Assembly: GCF_003171715.1 (NCBI RefSeq)
Contig: NZ_QGHL01000008.1
Coordinates: 363,501 to 427,500 of the forward strand
DNA from: Novosphingobium meiothermophilum
Lineage (GTDB): Bacteria > Pseudomonadota > Alphaproteobacteria > Sphingomonadales > Sphingomonadaceae
Reading direction: 5' to 3'
DNA: 64,000 nt
The notes under the pieces were generated by a model that did no database searches, was not told where the DNA came from, and worked only from the letters and a program-made list of their open reading frames with translations. Both the position numbers and the translations under genes were made by a program. This document shows, in pieces, positions 52,415 to 61,374 of this stretch (position 1 is its first letter; every line of letters begins with the position of its first letter).

Positions 52415-53860
52415 TCAGATATTGGGCGCCATGCGGCCTGCGGGATCAGCGTCGGCATGGCTTTCCTCTTCGGCCTCGATATCGGGCACCGCGCGTGTCC
52501 GGGCACGCCAGCCGGGGCGGCGATAGGCCATCACGGACATACCGACCGCAACCGCCGAACTGACCGGGAAGGCAAGCCATAGCGCATCGGCGCCCAGCAG
52601 GGGATAGAACAGGTAATAGAAGCCCAGGCGCACCGGGTAGAGCGTGATCGCCAGAATTATCAAGGGCGCCCAGACCACGCCCCCGGCGCGCATCGTGCCG
52701 AACAGGACCACGGTGACGCCGAACAGGATGTAGCTCCAGCTTGCAAGGAACTGGATATGGCGTGCGGTATCCACGGCAGGACTGCCAAAGCCGAGGAACA
52801 GTTCGAGCGCCGGGCGATCGAACAGCAGGAGCAGCGCGCACAGGAAGCCGGTGACGGCAAGATTGAGCAGCACGCCCGATCGCGCGACATGGTGCAGCCG
52901 CTGATCCATGCCAGCGCCGATGGCCTGCGCGGCCATGGCGCTGACCGCAGCAGAGATTGCCATGGCGGGCATCTGCAAATAGGTCCACAACTGGAGCGAG
53001 GCACCATAGGCGGCGCTGACCATCAGCCCTTCGCGGTTGACCAGACCCAGAATCACGATCCCGCCCGCCGAGATAACCAGCATCTGCGCGCCCATCGGCA
53101 GACCCTTGGCAAGGATGAAGCGCATTTCGTCAGCCTGAGGCCATAGCCACGCAAGCTCCTTGCCGCGAAGGCGCAGCGGCAGATCGCGGGCATAGACATA
53201 GGCGACCAGCGCCAGCATCGAGACAACCGAGGCAATCGCGGTGGCGAAGGCAGAACCGGCAATGCCCAGCGCCGGGATCGGGCCAAGCCCGCCGATCAGC
53301 ACGGGGTTCAGCGCGATGTCGAGCAGCGAGGACAGGATCATGAACTTGAGCGGGGTGGCTGCATCGCCGCCGCCGCGCAGACCCATGCCGAGAATGACCG
53401 TGACCATAGAGGCAGGCATGGCCACGAAGATTACGCGCAGATAGGTAAGGGCAAGGCCGAAGGTTTCCTGTGGCGCCGACATGGCGGCAAGCAGTTCCGG
53501 CGCGAAGATCCAGCCCAGCGTGCCGACAAGGAACGAGAGCAGCACGCAAAGCCCGACAGCCGTGCCGCAGGTGCGCCGCGCTGCCGCGACATTGCCCGCC
53601 CCGAACGCCTGCCCGATCCTGATGGTGGCGGCCATGCCGAAACCGTAGGCGGCAGCGAACACAAGGAACATGATGACATTGGCATTGGCCGTGGCCGCCA
53701 GCGCCGCTTCCCCCAGCATCTGCCCCACCCAGATCGAATTGATCGAGCCGTTCAGCGATTGCAGGATGTTCGACGCAAGGATCGGGGCCGAAAACAGCGC
53801 CAGAGTGCGCAGGATCGGACCGCTGAGGAGATCGCGGCCGCGGGTGGATGCCGGTTTCAA
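52415..53860 (-). CDS. MATE-family efflux transporter
   Basis: Twelve-helix multidrug/Na+ or H+ antiporter of 481 residues. The two-fold repeat is recognisable: LALFSAPILASNILQSLNGSINSIWVGQMLGEAALAA and the second half's MLVISAGGIVILGLVN with LQMPAMAISAAVSAMAAQAIGAG. TTG 53860 is taken as start: AGGAAGGA lies 8 bases before it and the upstream yceD stop is at 53865. This tail suggests cotranscription with the chaperone and yceD. The Glu/Asp-rich C-terminal end is cytoplasmic. Confidence 0.87.
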   Translation of the reverse strand: MKPASTRGRDLLSGPILRTLALFSAPILASNILQSLNGSINSIWVGQMLGEAALAATANANVIMFLVFAAAYGFGMAATIRIGQAFGAGNVAAARRTCGTAVGLCVLLSFLVGTLGWIFAPELLAAMSAPQETFGLALTYLRVIFVAMPASMVTVILGMGLRGGGDAATPLKFMILSSLLDIALNPVLIGGLGPIPALGIAGSAFATAIASVVSMLALVAYVYARDLPLRLRGKELAWLWPQADEMRFILAKGLPMGAQMLVISAGGIVILGLVNREGLMVSAAYGASLQLWTYLQMPAMAISAAVSAMAAQAIGAGMDQRLHHVARSGVLLNLAVTGFLCALLLLFDRPALELFLGFGSPAVDTARHIQFLASWSYILFGVTVVLFGTMRAGGVVWAPLIILAITLYPVRLGFYYLFYPLLGADALWLAFPVSSAVAVGMSVMAYRRPGWRARTRAVPDIEAEEESHADADPAGRMAPNI

Positions 53861-53864
53861 GCCG

Positions 53865-54377
53865 TCAGTCCTTCCTGAGCGCGGCAAGCGCCGCGAAGGG
53901 GCCTGACGCGGCGTCGCCGGACAGGTTGTGTTCGGCGCGCGCGCGGTCGGCATCGGGGCCTTCCGCGAAGGGATCGATGGCAAGGGCAAGGCTTTGCGCT
54001 ACGGCCTCGCCCAGATCGAAGGCAGTGCCTTCGTATTCGATCTCGTCACAGTCCTCGGCGGTGATTTCCACTTCCTCGTCAGGAGCATGATCGCCCGCCG
54101 GGGGCACGAAGCGCAGATGGATCGGCTCGTCGATGCTGACCGGAAAGTCCTCGCCCGAAATTGCGCAGGGCTGGATGATGCTGGCGACAAGGCGGCCCCT
54201 GGCCTCGACCTTCGGGCCGTCGGCGATCAGCAGCACTTCGGCCCGCATCGACCGGATCGCCGAAATGCCGAAGCGGGCGGCAAGGCGGCGGCGCTCGGCC
54301 TCGTCGGGTTCGAGCAAGAGCGGCTGCGCGGTGATCTGGCGCAGATCGACGAGACGGGAAAACTCAGGCCCGGTCAC
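53865..54377 (-). CDS. YceD family protein (DUF177)
   Basis: A 170-residue protein with the DUF177 features: EFSRLVDLRQI at the start, KVEARGRLVASIIQPCAISGEDFPVSIDEPI, and EGTAFDLGEAVAQSLALAIDPF. YceD proteins accompany 50S assembly or 23S rRNA expression in plants and bacteria. The GTG start overlaps the upstream chaperone stop. rpmF and plsX, common partners, are missing; a MATE gene follows instead. Confidence 0.86.
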   Translation of the reverse strand: MTGPEFSRLVDLRQITAQPLLLEPDEAERRRLAARFGISAIRSMRAEVLLIADGPKVEARGRLVASIIQPCAISGEDFPVSIDEPIHLRFVPPAGDHAPDEEVEITAEDCDEIEYEGTAFDLGEAVAQSLALAIDPFAEGPDADRARAEHNLSGDAASGPFAALAALRKD

Positions 54378-54892
54378 TTGCCGATCTCCGCATCAAGCAC
54401 GCGGAACGCAGGGACCAGCGCCAGCCCGGCGGCAAAGGCGCGTGCGCGCCGTGCGACCAGCAGCGGATCGGCACCATCATGCAGGCTGACATTGCGGGCC
54501 ACGGCTTCGGCCATGACGCCCTCGTCGGCAGCGGCCAGACCTTCGCGATAGGCGCCGAGCCTGCCGCCCAGCACGCTCATCAGCTTGCCCATGCGCTTGC
54601 CCACCACCAGATCGCCCACGCCGCTTTCGCGCAACTGCCCATCCATGTCCTCGACGAAGAGTTCCGTAAGCCGCACCGAAGGTTCGATCAGATCGGGATC
54701 GCGCTCCATGCGAATCATGACGATGGAAAGGATGAGGGTAATCATGTCGAACCGCCCGGCGACCGTATCGGCCACGCCGCAATCGCGATACCATTCCTTC
54801 TCGCGGGCGATTTCCACCGTGCGATGCCACAAGGGGCGCGCCACGGCGCGGTCGTCCTGCTTGCGTTTGAACAGCCTTGCGAGAATTGACAT
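54374..54892 (-). CDS. Ubiquinol-cytochrome c chaperone (CBP3/UQCC1 family)
   Basis: A 172-residue protein with the CBP3 core: PLWHRTVEIAREKEWYRDCGVADTVAGRFDMITLILSIVMIRM, TELFVEDMDGQLRESGVGDLVVGKRMGKLMSVLGGRLGAYREGL. Mitochondrial homologues assist cytochrome b synthesis in complex III; bacterial ones are likely bc1 assembly helpers. First gene of a minus-strand group with yceD and the MATE gene; divergent from bamE. Confidence 0.88.
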   Translation of the reverse strand: MSILARLFKRKQDDRAVARPLWHRTVEIAREKEWYRDCGVADTVAGRFDMITLILSIVMIRMERDPDLIEPSVRLTELFVEDMDGQLRESGVGDLVVGKRMGKLMSVLGGRLGAYREGLAAADEGVMAEAVARNVSLHDGADPLLVARRARAFAAGLALVPAFRVLDAEIGK

Positions 54893-55082
54893 CGCGCGTA
54901 TCCCTGATGCTCTGCCCGTTCAGGGGCGATTAAAACCTTGCCGTCCAGCACGCATTGCGGCGATGCGGGTGCGGGCGGCATTGCGGTAATCCCGATTGGA
55001 CCCTATGGGTCCGGCGATAGTGGCTGTCCATTCCCGATGCAAACGGGCACGACAGACCTTGCGTGAAGAGCGGAGTTTGCAG
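54893..55082. promoter_or_regulatory. Divergent promoter region chaperone/bamE
   Basis: 190 bases between two divergent genes. I see no clear -35/-10 pair for either gene and no repeat. GGACCCTATGGGTCC at 55003-55017 is a 15-base inverted repeat (GGACCC-TAT-GGGTCC) that could be an operator. Confidence 0.35.
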
Positions 55083-55574
55083 ATGCGGAACAGTCGGCTG
55101 ATGGTGCAGGGTGCAGTGGTGCTTGCCCTTGGCATGGCCGGGGCAGGATGCACCAGCATCCGCGATCACCGCGGCTACATTGTCGATGAAGTGCTGGTCT
55201 CATCGGTCCAGCCGGGTGTCGACAACAAGCAATCGGTCGAACGCACGCTGGGGCGGCCCACCTTCACCAGCCCCTATGGCCAGCAGACCTGGTATTACGT
55301 GGCCATGAACACGGTGCAAAAGCCGTTCAACCGCCCGCGCACCGAAAACCAGTCGATCCTCGTTGTCGATTTCGATGCCAGGGGCAACGTGGCGAAGCTT
55401 AGCCGCGAGGGCATGGAAAAGGTCGTGCGCCTTTCCCCGCAGGGCGACAAGACGCCCACTCTTGGACGCGAGCGTTCGTTCTTCCAGGATCTGTTCGGCA
55501 ATATCGGCGCGGTGGGCGCCATTCCCGGCGGGGCGGGCGGCGCGCCCGGCGGCACTGGCCCGAACGGAAGCTGA
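55083..55574 (+). CDS. bamE: Outer-membrane assembly lipoprotein BamE
   Basis: A 163-residue lipoprotein of the SmpA/OmlA family, part of the BAM complex that inserts outer-membrane barrels. Signal with lipobox AGAGC; mature domain begins TSIRDHRGYI. The core VQPGVDNKQSVERTLGRPTFTSPYGQQTWYYV matches the family (GxsxxqVxxxLGxP and the WYY strand). A Gly-rich tail ends the protein. ATG 55083 gives MRNSRLMVQG; the divergent chaperone gene is its usual neighbour. Confidence 0.92.
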   Translation: MRNSRLMVQGAVVLALGMAGAGCTSIRDHRGYIVDEVLVSSVQPGVDNKQSVERTLGRPTFTSPYGQQTWYYVAMNTVQKPFNRPRTENQSILVVDFDARGNVAKLSREGMEKVVRLSPQGDKTPTLGRERSFFQDLFGNIGAVGAIPGGAGGAPGGTGPNGS

Positions 55575-55653
55575 CCGGCTGGCCGTCTGGCGGCAGGGTG
55601 GGAAGGATCGGGGTGATGCTTGAAATCGCCCGGCCACCCCTCATATCGCGGTG

Positions 55654-56211
55654 ATGGACGACAGCAGGGCGAGCCACGGCCTGATCCAGTGGCACGGCAC
55701 CACCATCATCGGGGTGAAGAAAAACGGCCGTACGGTGATTGCCGGTGACGGGCAGGTTTCCATGGGCAACACGGTGATGAAGCCGAATGCCCGCAAGGTG
55801 CGCCGGATCGGAGACGGAAAGGTCATCGCCGGTTTCGCCGGGGCGACTGCCGATGCCTTTACCCTGTTCGAACGTCTGGAGCGGAAGCTGGAACAGCATC
55901 GCGGGCAATTGATGCGCGCGGCGGTGGAACTCGCCAAGGACTGGCGCACCGACAAGTATCTGCGCAACCTCGAAGCGCTGATGATCGTAGCCGATGCCGA
56001 GACCATGCTGATCCTTACGGGCAACGGAGATGTGCTGGAGCCGGAAGGCGGCATCGCGGCCATCGGTTCGGGCGGCAACTATGCACTCGCGGCAGCGAGG
56101 GCGCTGACCGATTACGAGGACGATGCCGAGAGAATCGCGCGGCGCGCCATGCAGGTGGCGGCCGAAGTCTGCGTCTTCACGAACGACCGCGTGACGGTCG
56201 AGGAAATCTGA
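55654..56211 (+). CDS. hslV: ATP-dependent protease subunit HslV
   Basis: Proteasome-like peptidase subunit of 185 residues. After a 15-residue propeptide ending WHG comes the nucleophile Thr16 ([12 protein letters not shown]). [13 protein letters not shown] and [14 protein letters not shown] are family signatures. Start ATG 55654 (or GTG 55651). Its stop overlaps the hslU start (TGATG), so both are cotranslated. Confidence 0.96.
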   Translation: MDDSRASHGLIQWHGTTIIGVKKNGRTVIAGDGQVSMGNTVMKPNARKVRRIGDGKVIAGFAGATADAFTLFERLERKLEQHRGQLMRAAVELAKDWRTDKYLRNLEALMIVADAETMLILTGNGDVLEPEGGIAAIGSGGNYALAAARALTDYEDDAERIARRAMQVAAEVCVFTNDRVTVEEI

Positions 56212-57512
56212 TGATCGATTCGCTTACTCCCAAGGCCATCGTCCGCGCGCTGGACGAACATATCGTGGGCCAGACCGATGCGAAGAAGGCGGTTGCCGTT
56301 GCGCTGCGCAACCGTTGGCGGCGCCAGCGCCTTTCGGCAGAACTGCGCGACGAGGTGACGCCCAAGAACATCCTGATGATCGGGCCGACTGGCTGCGGCA
56401 AGACCGAGATCAGCCGCCGTCTGGCGCGCCTTGCCGATGCGCCTTTCGTGAAAGTGGAGGCGACCAAGTTCACCGAGGTCGGCTATGTCGGCCGCGACGT
56501 GGAGCAGATTGCCCGCGATCTGGTGGAAGAGGCGATCCGGCTGGAAAAGGAGCGCCGCCGCGAGGCCGTGCGCGAGGCGGCGAGCAAGGCTGCGATGGAC
56601 CGCCTGCTGAAGGCTCTCGTAGGCGACGGCGCGAGCGAGGCAACGCGCGAGAGCTTCAAGGCGCGGCTGGCCGATGGTTCGATGAACGATGTCGAAGTGG
56701 AGATCGAGGTCGAGGATACGCCCTCGGCCCCAATGGAAATCCCCGGAATGCCCGGCGGGATCGGCATGATCAACCTGTCGGACATGATGGGCAAGGCATT
56801 CGGCAAGCAGAACCTCAAGCGCCGCAAGATGCGTGTGGCCGATGCCTGGGACAAGCTGGTCGACGAAGAAGCCGAAAAGCGCATGGATCAGGACGATGTG
56901 GCGCGCGAGGCAATTCGCAACGCGGAGACCAACGGCATCGTATTCATCGACGAGATCGACAAGATCGCGGTCTCGGACGTGCGCGGCGGTTCGGTCAGCC
57001 GTGAAGGCGTGCAGCGCGATCTGCTGCCGCTGATCGAAGGCACCACCGTGGCCACGAAATATGGTCCGATGAAGACCGACCACGTCCTGTTCATCGCCTC
57101 TGGCGCGTTCCATGTTGCCAAGCCTTCCGACATGCTTCCCGAATTGCAGGGGCGCTTGCCGATCCGGGTGGAACTGAAGGCGCTGTCCGAGGACGACTTC
57201 GTGCGCATCCTTTCGGAAACGCGGGCCAATCTGGTCGAGCAGTATCGCGCGCTCATCGGCACCGAAAACGTGACGCTGGACTTCACGCCCCAGGCGATCC
57301 GCGCGATTGCCCGCACGGCGGCGCAGGTGAATGAAAGCGTCGAGAACATCGGCGCGCGGCGCTTGCAGACCGTGATGGAAAAGCTGCTGGAGGAAGTGAG
57401 CTTCGAGGCCGAGGACCGGGCGGGCGAAACCGTGACAGTGGACGAGGACTACGTTGCCGCGAGGCTTTCCGGGCTTGCCGGAAATGCCGATCTTTCGAAG
57501 TATATCCTGTAA
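56211..57512 (+). CDS. hslU: HslUV protease ATPase HslU
   Basis: AAA+ unfoldase of 433 residues. Walker A GPTGCGKT (58-65), an intermediate (I) domain around 110-245 rich in charged helices, Walker [13 protein letters not shown], sensor-1 [11 protein letters not shown], arginine finger in [19 protein letters not shown], and a C-terminal sensor-2 domain ending in SKYIL, whose tail docks into HslV. ATG overlaps the hslV stop. Confidence 0.97.
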   Translation: MIDSLTPKAIVRALDEHIVGQTDAKKAVAVALRNRWRRQRLSAELRDEVTPKNILMIGPTGCGKTEISRRLARLADAPFVKVEATKFTEVGYVGRDVEQIARDLVEEAIRLEKERRREAVREAASKAAMDRLLKALVGDGASEATRESFKARLADGSMNDVEVEIEVEDTPSAPMEIPGMPGGIGMINLSDMMGKAFGKQNLKRRKMRVADAWDKLVDEEAEKRMDQDDVAREAIRNAETNGIVFIDEIDKIAVSDVRGGSVSREGVQRDLLPLIEGTTVATKYGPMKTDHVLFIASGAFHVAKPSDMLPELQGRLPIRVELKALSEDDFVRILSETRANLVEQYRALIGTENVTLDFTPQAIRAIARTAAQVNESVENIGARRLQTVMEKLLEEVSFEAEDRAGETVTVDEDYVAARLSGLAGNADLSKYIL

Positions 57513-57527
57513 GGCTATGGCCGCGTC

Positions 57528-57731
57528 ATGACCTTCCAGACTCCCGATGACCGCCCGATCTACCGTCTGCTGACCGGCAAGGACGACCGCGCCTTCTGCG
57601 AGCGTGTGTCCGAAGCGCTGGCGCAGGGCTGGCGGCTCTATGGCTCGCCCACTATCACCTATGACGGAGGCATGGACTGCATCAAGGTGGCGCAGGCCGT
57701 GGTCTGGCACGAGGCGGATGTGGTGAAATAG
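57528..57731 (+). CDS. DUF1737 family small protein
   Basis: A 67-residue protein with the DUF1737 pattern: YRLLTGKDDRAFCERVSEALAQGWRLYGSPTITYDGG, then VAQAVVW. Proteins of this group occur beside unrelated genes; function unknown. ATG 57528 is 15 bases after hslU, so it may be the last gene of the hslVU operon. Confidence 0.82.
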   Translation: MTFQTPDDRPIYRLLTGKDDRAFCERVSEALAQGWRLYGSPTITYDGGMDCIKVAQAVVWHEADVVK

Positions 57732-57755
57732 GTTTCGCCATTGCCGAACCACTCG

Positions 57756-57789
57756 CCATTGCGAGGAGCGAAGCGACGAAGCAATCCAG
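57756..57789. repeat. REP-like extragenic element
   Basis: The sequence starts CCATTGCGAGGAGCGAAG and ends GAAGCAATCCAG: ATTGC and GCAAT are inverted arms around a purine-rich spacer. It lies between the convergent DUF1737 and Atm1 genes. I recall similar extragenic repeats with this wording in sphingomonads and other bacteria; only one copy is seen in the window. Confidence 0.55.
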
Positions 57790-57801
57790 CGCGATGCAGC
57801 G

Positions 57802-59628
57802 CTACTCCGCCGCTTCGCTGATCTCGGCACTTTCCTGCGCCTGGCGCGCCCACATTTCCGCATACAGGCCATCGCGCCGCAGCAGATCGGTGTGGCTGCC
57901 CTGTTCGGCCAGCCGCCGCTGATCGAGCACGAGGATCATGTCCGAATCGGCAATGGTCGAAAGGCGGTGCGCGATCGAGATCGTGGTGCGGTGGCTGGCG
58001 ACGGCGCGCATGGTGGAAAGGATGTCCTGCTCGGTGCGGGTGTCGAGCGCGCTGGTTGCCTCGTCGAACAGGACGATCGGCGGGTTCTTCACCAGCGTGC
58101 GGGCAATGGCAACGCGCTGTTTTTCGCCGCCCGACAGCTTGAGGCCGCGTTCGCCCACCTCGGTATCGTAACCCTTGGGCAGGCGCGCGATGAAATCGGC
58201 TATGGCCGCGCCCTTGGCGGCGGCCTCCACTTCGGCCTGCGTCGCGCCATCGCGGCCATAGGCGATGTTGTAGCCGATGGTATCGTTGAACAGCACCGAA
58301 TCCTGCGGAACGATGCCGAGCACTGCCCGAAGCGATGCCTGCGTCACGCCCCTGATGTCCTGCCCGTCGACAAGGATGCGACCAGCCCAGGGATCGTAGA
58401 ACCGGAACAGCAGCCGCGCGATGGTCGATTTGCCCGCGCCCGACGGGCCGACGATGGCAACGCGGCTTCCTGCAGGAACTTCGAACGAAAGGCCGTGCAG
58501 GATTTCGCGATCGCGGTCATAGCCGAAGACGACATTGTCGAAGGTGACGGACGGCCTGCCCACCACGAGGGCGGGCGCGCCGGGGGCATCGGCCACTTCC
58601 ACGGGCGTATCGATCAGGCGGAACATCTCGGCCATGTCGATCAGGCCCTGCCGGATCGTGCGATAGACCATGCCGAGCATGTCGAGCGGGCGGAAGAGCT
58701 GGGTGAGGTAGGTCTGCACGAAGACGAGATCACCCACCGTCAGTCGCCCTTGCGCCCAGCCCCAGACCGTCCATGCCATTGCCCCTGCCATGAGCAGGTT
58801 GACGATCAGCGCCTGCGCGATGTTGAGTAGGCCAAGGCTGTTCTCGCTCTTGACCGCGGCATCGGCATAGGCCCTTGCGGCGGCGGCATAGCGGGCTTCC
58901 TCGCGCGCTTCGGCCCCGAAATACTTCACTGTCTCGTAGTTGAGCAGTGAATCCACGGCGCGCGAAAGGGCCTGACCGTCAAGCCGGTTCATCCTTTCGC
59001 GCAGGTGCGTGCGCCATTCGGTGATGGTCCGCGTGGCCCACACATAGGCCACAAGTGCCGCAACCGTGGCGCTGACAAGGCCGATGCCGAAATGGAACCA
59101 GAAGATCACGATGACCGCCGTCAGCTCGATGACCGTGGGCGCGATGTTGAACAGCAGGAAATAGAGCATCGTGTCGATGCTCTTGGTTCCACGCTCGATC
59201 ACCTTGGTCACTTCGCCGGTGCGTCGGGCGAGGTGAAAGCGCAGCGAAAGTTTGTGCAAACGGGCGAAGACGTTCTCGGCCAGATGGCGCGTGGCATCCT
59301 GCCCCACCCGTTCGAACACGATATTGCGCAGGTTGTCGAACAGGACGCCGGAAAAGCGCCCCAGCGAATAGGCAAGGACGAAGGCCAAGGCTACCGTCAG
59401 CGCCGGCTGCGCACCGGCGGGCAAGGTCATCGCATCGACGGCCTTCTTGTAGGCGAAGGGCAGGGCCAGCGTTGTCGCCTTGCCCAGCAGCACCATGATG
59501 ACCGCCCCGATGACCCGGCGGCGCAAAGCTGCGTTGTCAGCCGGCCAGAGATAGGGAAGGAAGCGGCGCAGGGTTTGCCAGCCATCGTGGCGGGCGTCCT
59601 TGGGGCTGGTGTGCGTATCGGGCGGCAT
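57802..59628 (-). CDS. atm1: Atm1-type ABC exporter (heavy-metal/glutathione type)
   Basis: Half-size exporter of 608 residues: six-helix transmembrane domain with NYETVKYFGAEAREEARYAA, the Atm1 family signature, and a nucleotide-binding domain with Walker A GPSGAGKST, signature LSGGEKQRVAIA, Walker B IVLFDEATSALD and the His switch in SIAHRLST. Atm1-type exporters move glutathione conjugates or metal complexes. From memory the sequence is very close to Novosphingobium aromaticivorans Atm1, of known structure. It is convergent with the hslVU operon and follows no metal gene. Confidence 0.94.
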   Translation of the reverse strand: MPPDTHTSPKDARHDGWQTLRRFLPYLWPADNAALRRRVIGAVIMVLLGKATTLALPFAYKKAVDAMTLPAGAQPALTVALAFVLAYSLGRFSGVLFDNLRNIVFERVGQDATRHLAENVFARLHKLSLRFHLARRTGEVTKVIERGTKSIDTMLYFLLFNIAPTVIELTAVIVIFWFHFGIGLVSATVAALVAYVWATRTITEWRTHLRERMNRLDGQALSRAVDSLLNYETVKYFGAEAREEARYAAAARAYADAAVKSENSLGLLNIAQALIVNLLMAGAMAWTVWGWAQGRLTVGDLVFVQTYLTQLFRPLDMLGMVYRTIRQGLIDMAEMFRLIDTPVEVADAPGAPALVVGRPSVTFDNVVFGYDRDREILHGLSFEVPAGSRVAIVGPSGAGKSTIARLLFRFYDPWAGRILVDGQDIRGVTQASLRAVLGIVPQDSVLFNDTIGYNIAYGRDGATQAEVEAAAKGAAIADFIARLPKGYDTEVGERGLKLSGGEKQRVAIARTLVKNPPIVLFDEATSALDTRTEQDILSTMRAVASHRTTISIAHRLSTIADSDMILVLDQRRLAEQGSHTDLLRRDGLYAEMWARQAQESAEISEAAE

Positions 59629-59690
59629 GGCCTCTCACATAGGCATCACGGCGCGCGATACCAGCACTTTGCGGGGCTATGAGCTTGCGG

Positions 59691-60632
59691 TCAGTAATTC
59701 AGGCTGCTGCGTTCGGCGCTGGCGATCCCGGCGGGCAGATCGAACAGGATGCGCCGCTGCCCGAAGTCTATGGCCACGCGCCTGAACATGCGCAGTTGCT
59801 CCATGCCGAGCAGCATTGCGGGCTTCTTCACCAAGCCGAGCCGGTGAAATGCAGGCGAATCGGCAAAGGCAAGGAAGGTGTTGTGCAACTGGATGCCTTC
59901 GACGCTGATCGTCGAGGCGAGGATGAGTTCGGCCGAAAGCGACTGACCCGTGACCGAGTGCAGGACGGTCTGCTGAGCCGCGCGGCGGCGCGACAGCGCG
60001 TTGCGCAGGGCGATGTTGCCGATCGAACTGTCCGATCCGGTGTCGATGACGATATCGGTGCGGATACCGTCGATCACGGCATTGGTCATGATGAGCTGGC
60101 CAGAACGGCGCCGGGCATTGACCACGATCTCGAACCCGCGCGATCCACCCAGCGAGGCTGCATCGCCGATTGTCATGGTGCTGCCGGGAAAATCGATCAG
60201 CACGCGCTGGTCCTGAAGGCTGTCTAGGCCGACGATGCCGTCTGCGCCGATATGTTCGGCTTCAAGAAGTGGGGCGGACAGAGTGTAATAGGTGCGCTTG
60301 CCCAGACTGATTTCGTCAACCTCGACCAGTTCGACTGCCTGCGATCCGGCGACCCCGACAACCGTGGCCGTGCCGCTGACGGCCAGGCCGATGCGCTGCG
60401 CCACCTGCCGCGAGAGCACGGTGCGTTCAGCGCCGGTATCAATGAGGAAGCGCCACGGGCCGCTGCTGCCGATCCTGACCGGCACGGTCATGCGGTCGTG
60501 GCGGTCAACGTGCGTTTGAACCACTTCGGCATCGCTGCCGGGGTGCAGGGGATCGGCGGGGCGCGTTTCCTGCGCGAATGCCGAAGGCGCGGCAAGCGCC
60601 AGAGCCAGCGGCAGCATGAGGGGCAAACGCAT
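59691..60632 (-). CDS. Two-domain retropepsin-like aspartyl protease
   Basis: Periplasmic protein of 313 residues with signal peptide (SAFA|QE, residues 1-20). Two DTG motifs exist: Asp65-Thr-Gly (FLIDTGAERT) and Asp197-Thr-Gly (IVIDTGSDSS). Each is followed by a retropepsin-like strand pattern (GLAVSGTATVVGVAGSQ, GIVGLDSLQDQRVLIDF; SVTGQSLSAEL). Two copies in one chain make a pepsin-like intramolecular pair, whereas most bacterial retropepsins carry one. Substrate unknown. Confidence 0.8.
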   Translation of the reverse strand: MRLPLMLPLALALAAPSAFAQETRPADPLHPGSDAEVVQTHVDRHDRMTVPVRIGSSGPWRFLIDTGAERTVLSRQVAQRIGLAVSGTATVVGVAGSQAVELVEVDEISLGKRTYYTLSAPLLEAEHIGADGIVGLDSLQDQRVLIDFPGSTMTIGDAASLGGSRGFEIVVNARRRSGQLIMTNAVIDGIRTDIVIDTGSDSSIGNIALRNALSRRRAAQQTVLHSVTGQSLSAELILASTISVEGIQLHNTFLAFADSPAFHRLGLVKKPAMLLGMEQLRMFRRVAIDFGQRRILFDLPAGIASAERSSLNY

Positions 60633-60756
60633 CGTCTTTCTCCCGCGGCGCAGTCTATGCCTTTCCGCGGGGCGCTTCCAGCCTGTTCAGGCGGACATGT
60701 GGCAATCTGCGCCGGCTTAACGCGGTGGCAAGCTGGGAGCGTTATGGCCCTAAGCC

Positions 60757-61374
60757 ATGAACAACCCGAATCCCCATGCCGGATGGCGCGCGCGTGCCGT
60801 GCGGTTTGCCGAAGCGGCCGCGCGCGCTGTCGGCTATGACAAGACGCACATCACCCGCGTCGTGGCCTATCGCGCGATCGATGCCTGGCTCGACCGGCGC
60901 GGAACGGAACGGCTCGATGCGCTTGAAATCTCGGCCGGTTGGAAGTGGCGGCAGCGCGCGTGGGGCAGCTTTACCGAGATGAACTGGCCCGATCACGATA
61001 TCTGCAACGATGTGCTGGACCGGCAGTTCGATGTCATCATTGCCGACAACGTGTGGGAGCACCTGCTCTATCCCTACAGGGCCACGCGCAACGTGAAGGC
61101 GATGCTGAAGCCCGGCGGCGTGTTCATCAACATCACCCCTTTCCTGATCCGCTATCATCCCATTCCGACCGACTGTTCGCGCTGGACGCGGCTGGGCATG
61201 GTGCATTTCCTTGAGGAATGCGGCTTCGACCCGGCCCGGATCGAAACCGGGGGCTGGGGCAATGCCGCAGCGGTGCGTGCCAACCTGTTTCGCTGGTCGC
61301 GTGCGGGATGGCGCAGGCGCCTGCCCAACGATGAACGCTTCCCGCTCACGATCTGGGCGATTGCCGAGGCATGA
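60757..61374 (+). CDS. Class I SAM-dependent methyltransferase
   Basis: A 205-residue methyltransferase. The SAM fold is shifted from the usual GxGxG: the N-terminal strand reads LDALEISAGWKWRQ, followed by FDVIIADNVWEHLLYPYRATRNVKAMLKPGGVFINITP, a type 11 core. The gene is coupled to a glycosyltransferase (ATGA overlap). The pair suggests sugar or polysaccharide modification; the exact acceptor is unknown. Confidence 0.8.
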   Translation: MNNPNPHAGWRARAVRFAEAAARAVGYDKTHITRVVAYRAIDAWLDRRGTERLDALEISAGWKWRQRAWGSFTEMNWPDHDICNDVLDRQFDVIIADNVWEHLLYPYRATRNVKAMLKPGGVFINITPFLIRYHPIPTDCSRWTRLGMVHFLEECGFDPARIETGGWGNAAAVRANLFRWSRAGWRRRLPNDERFPLTIWAIAEA

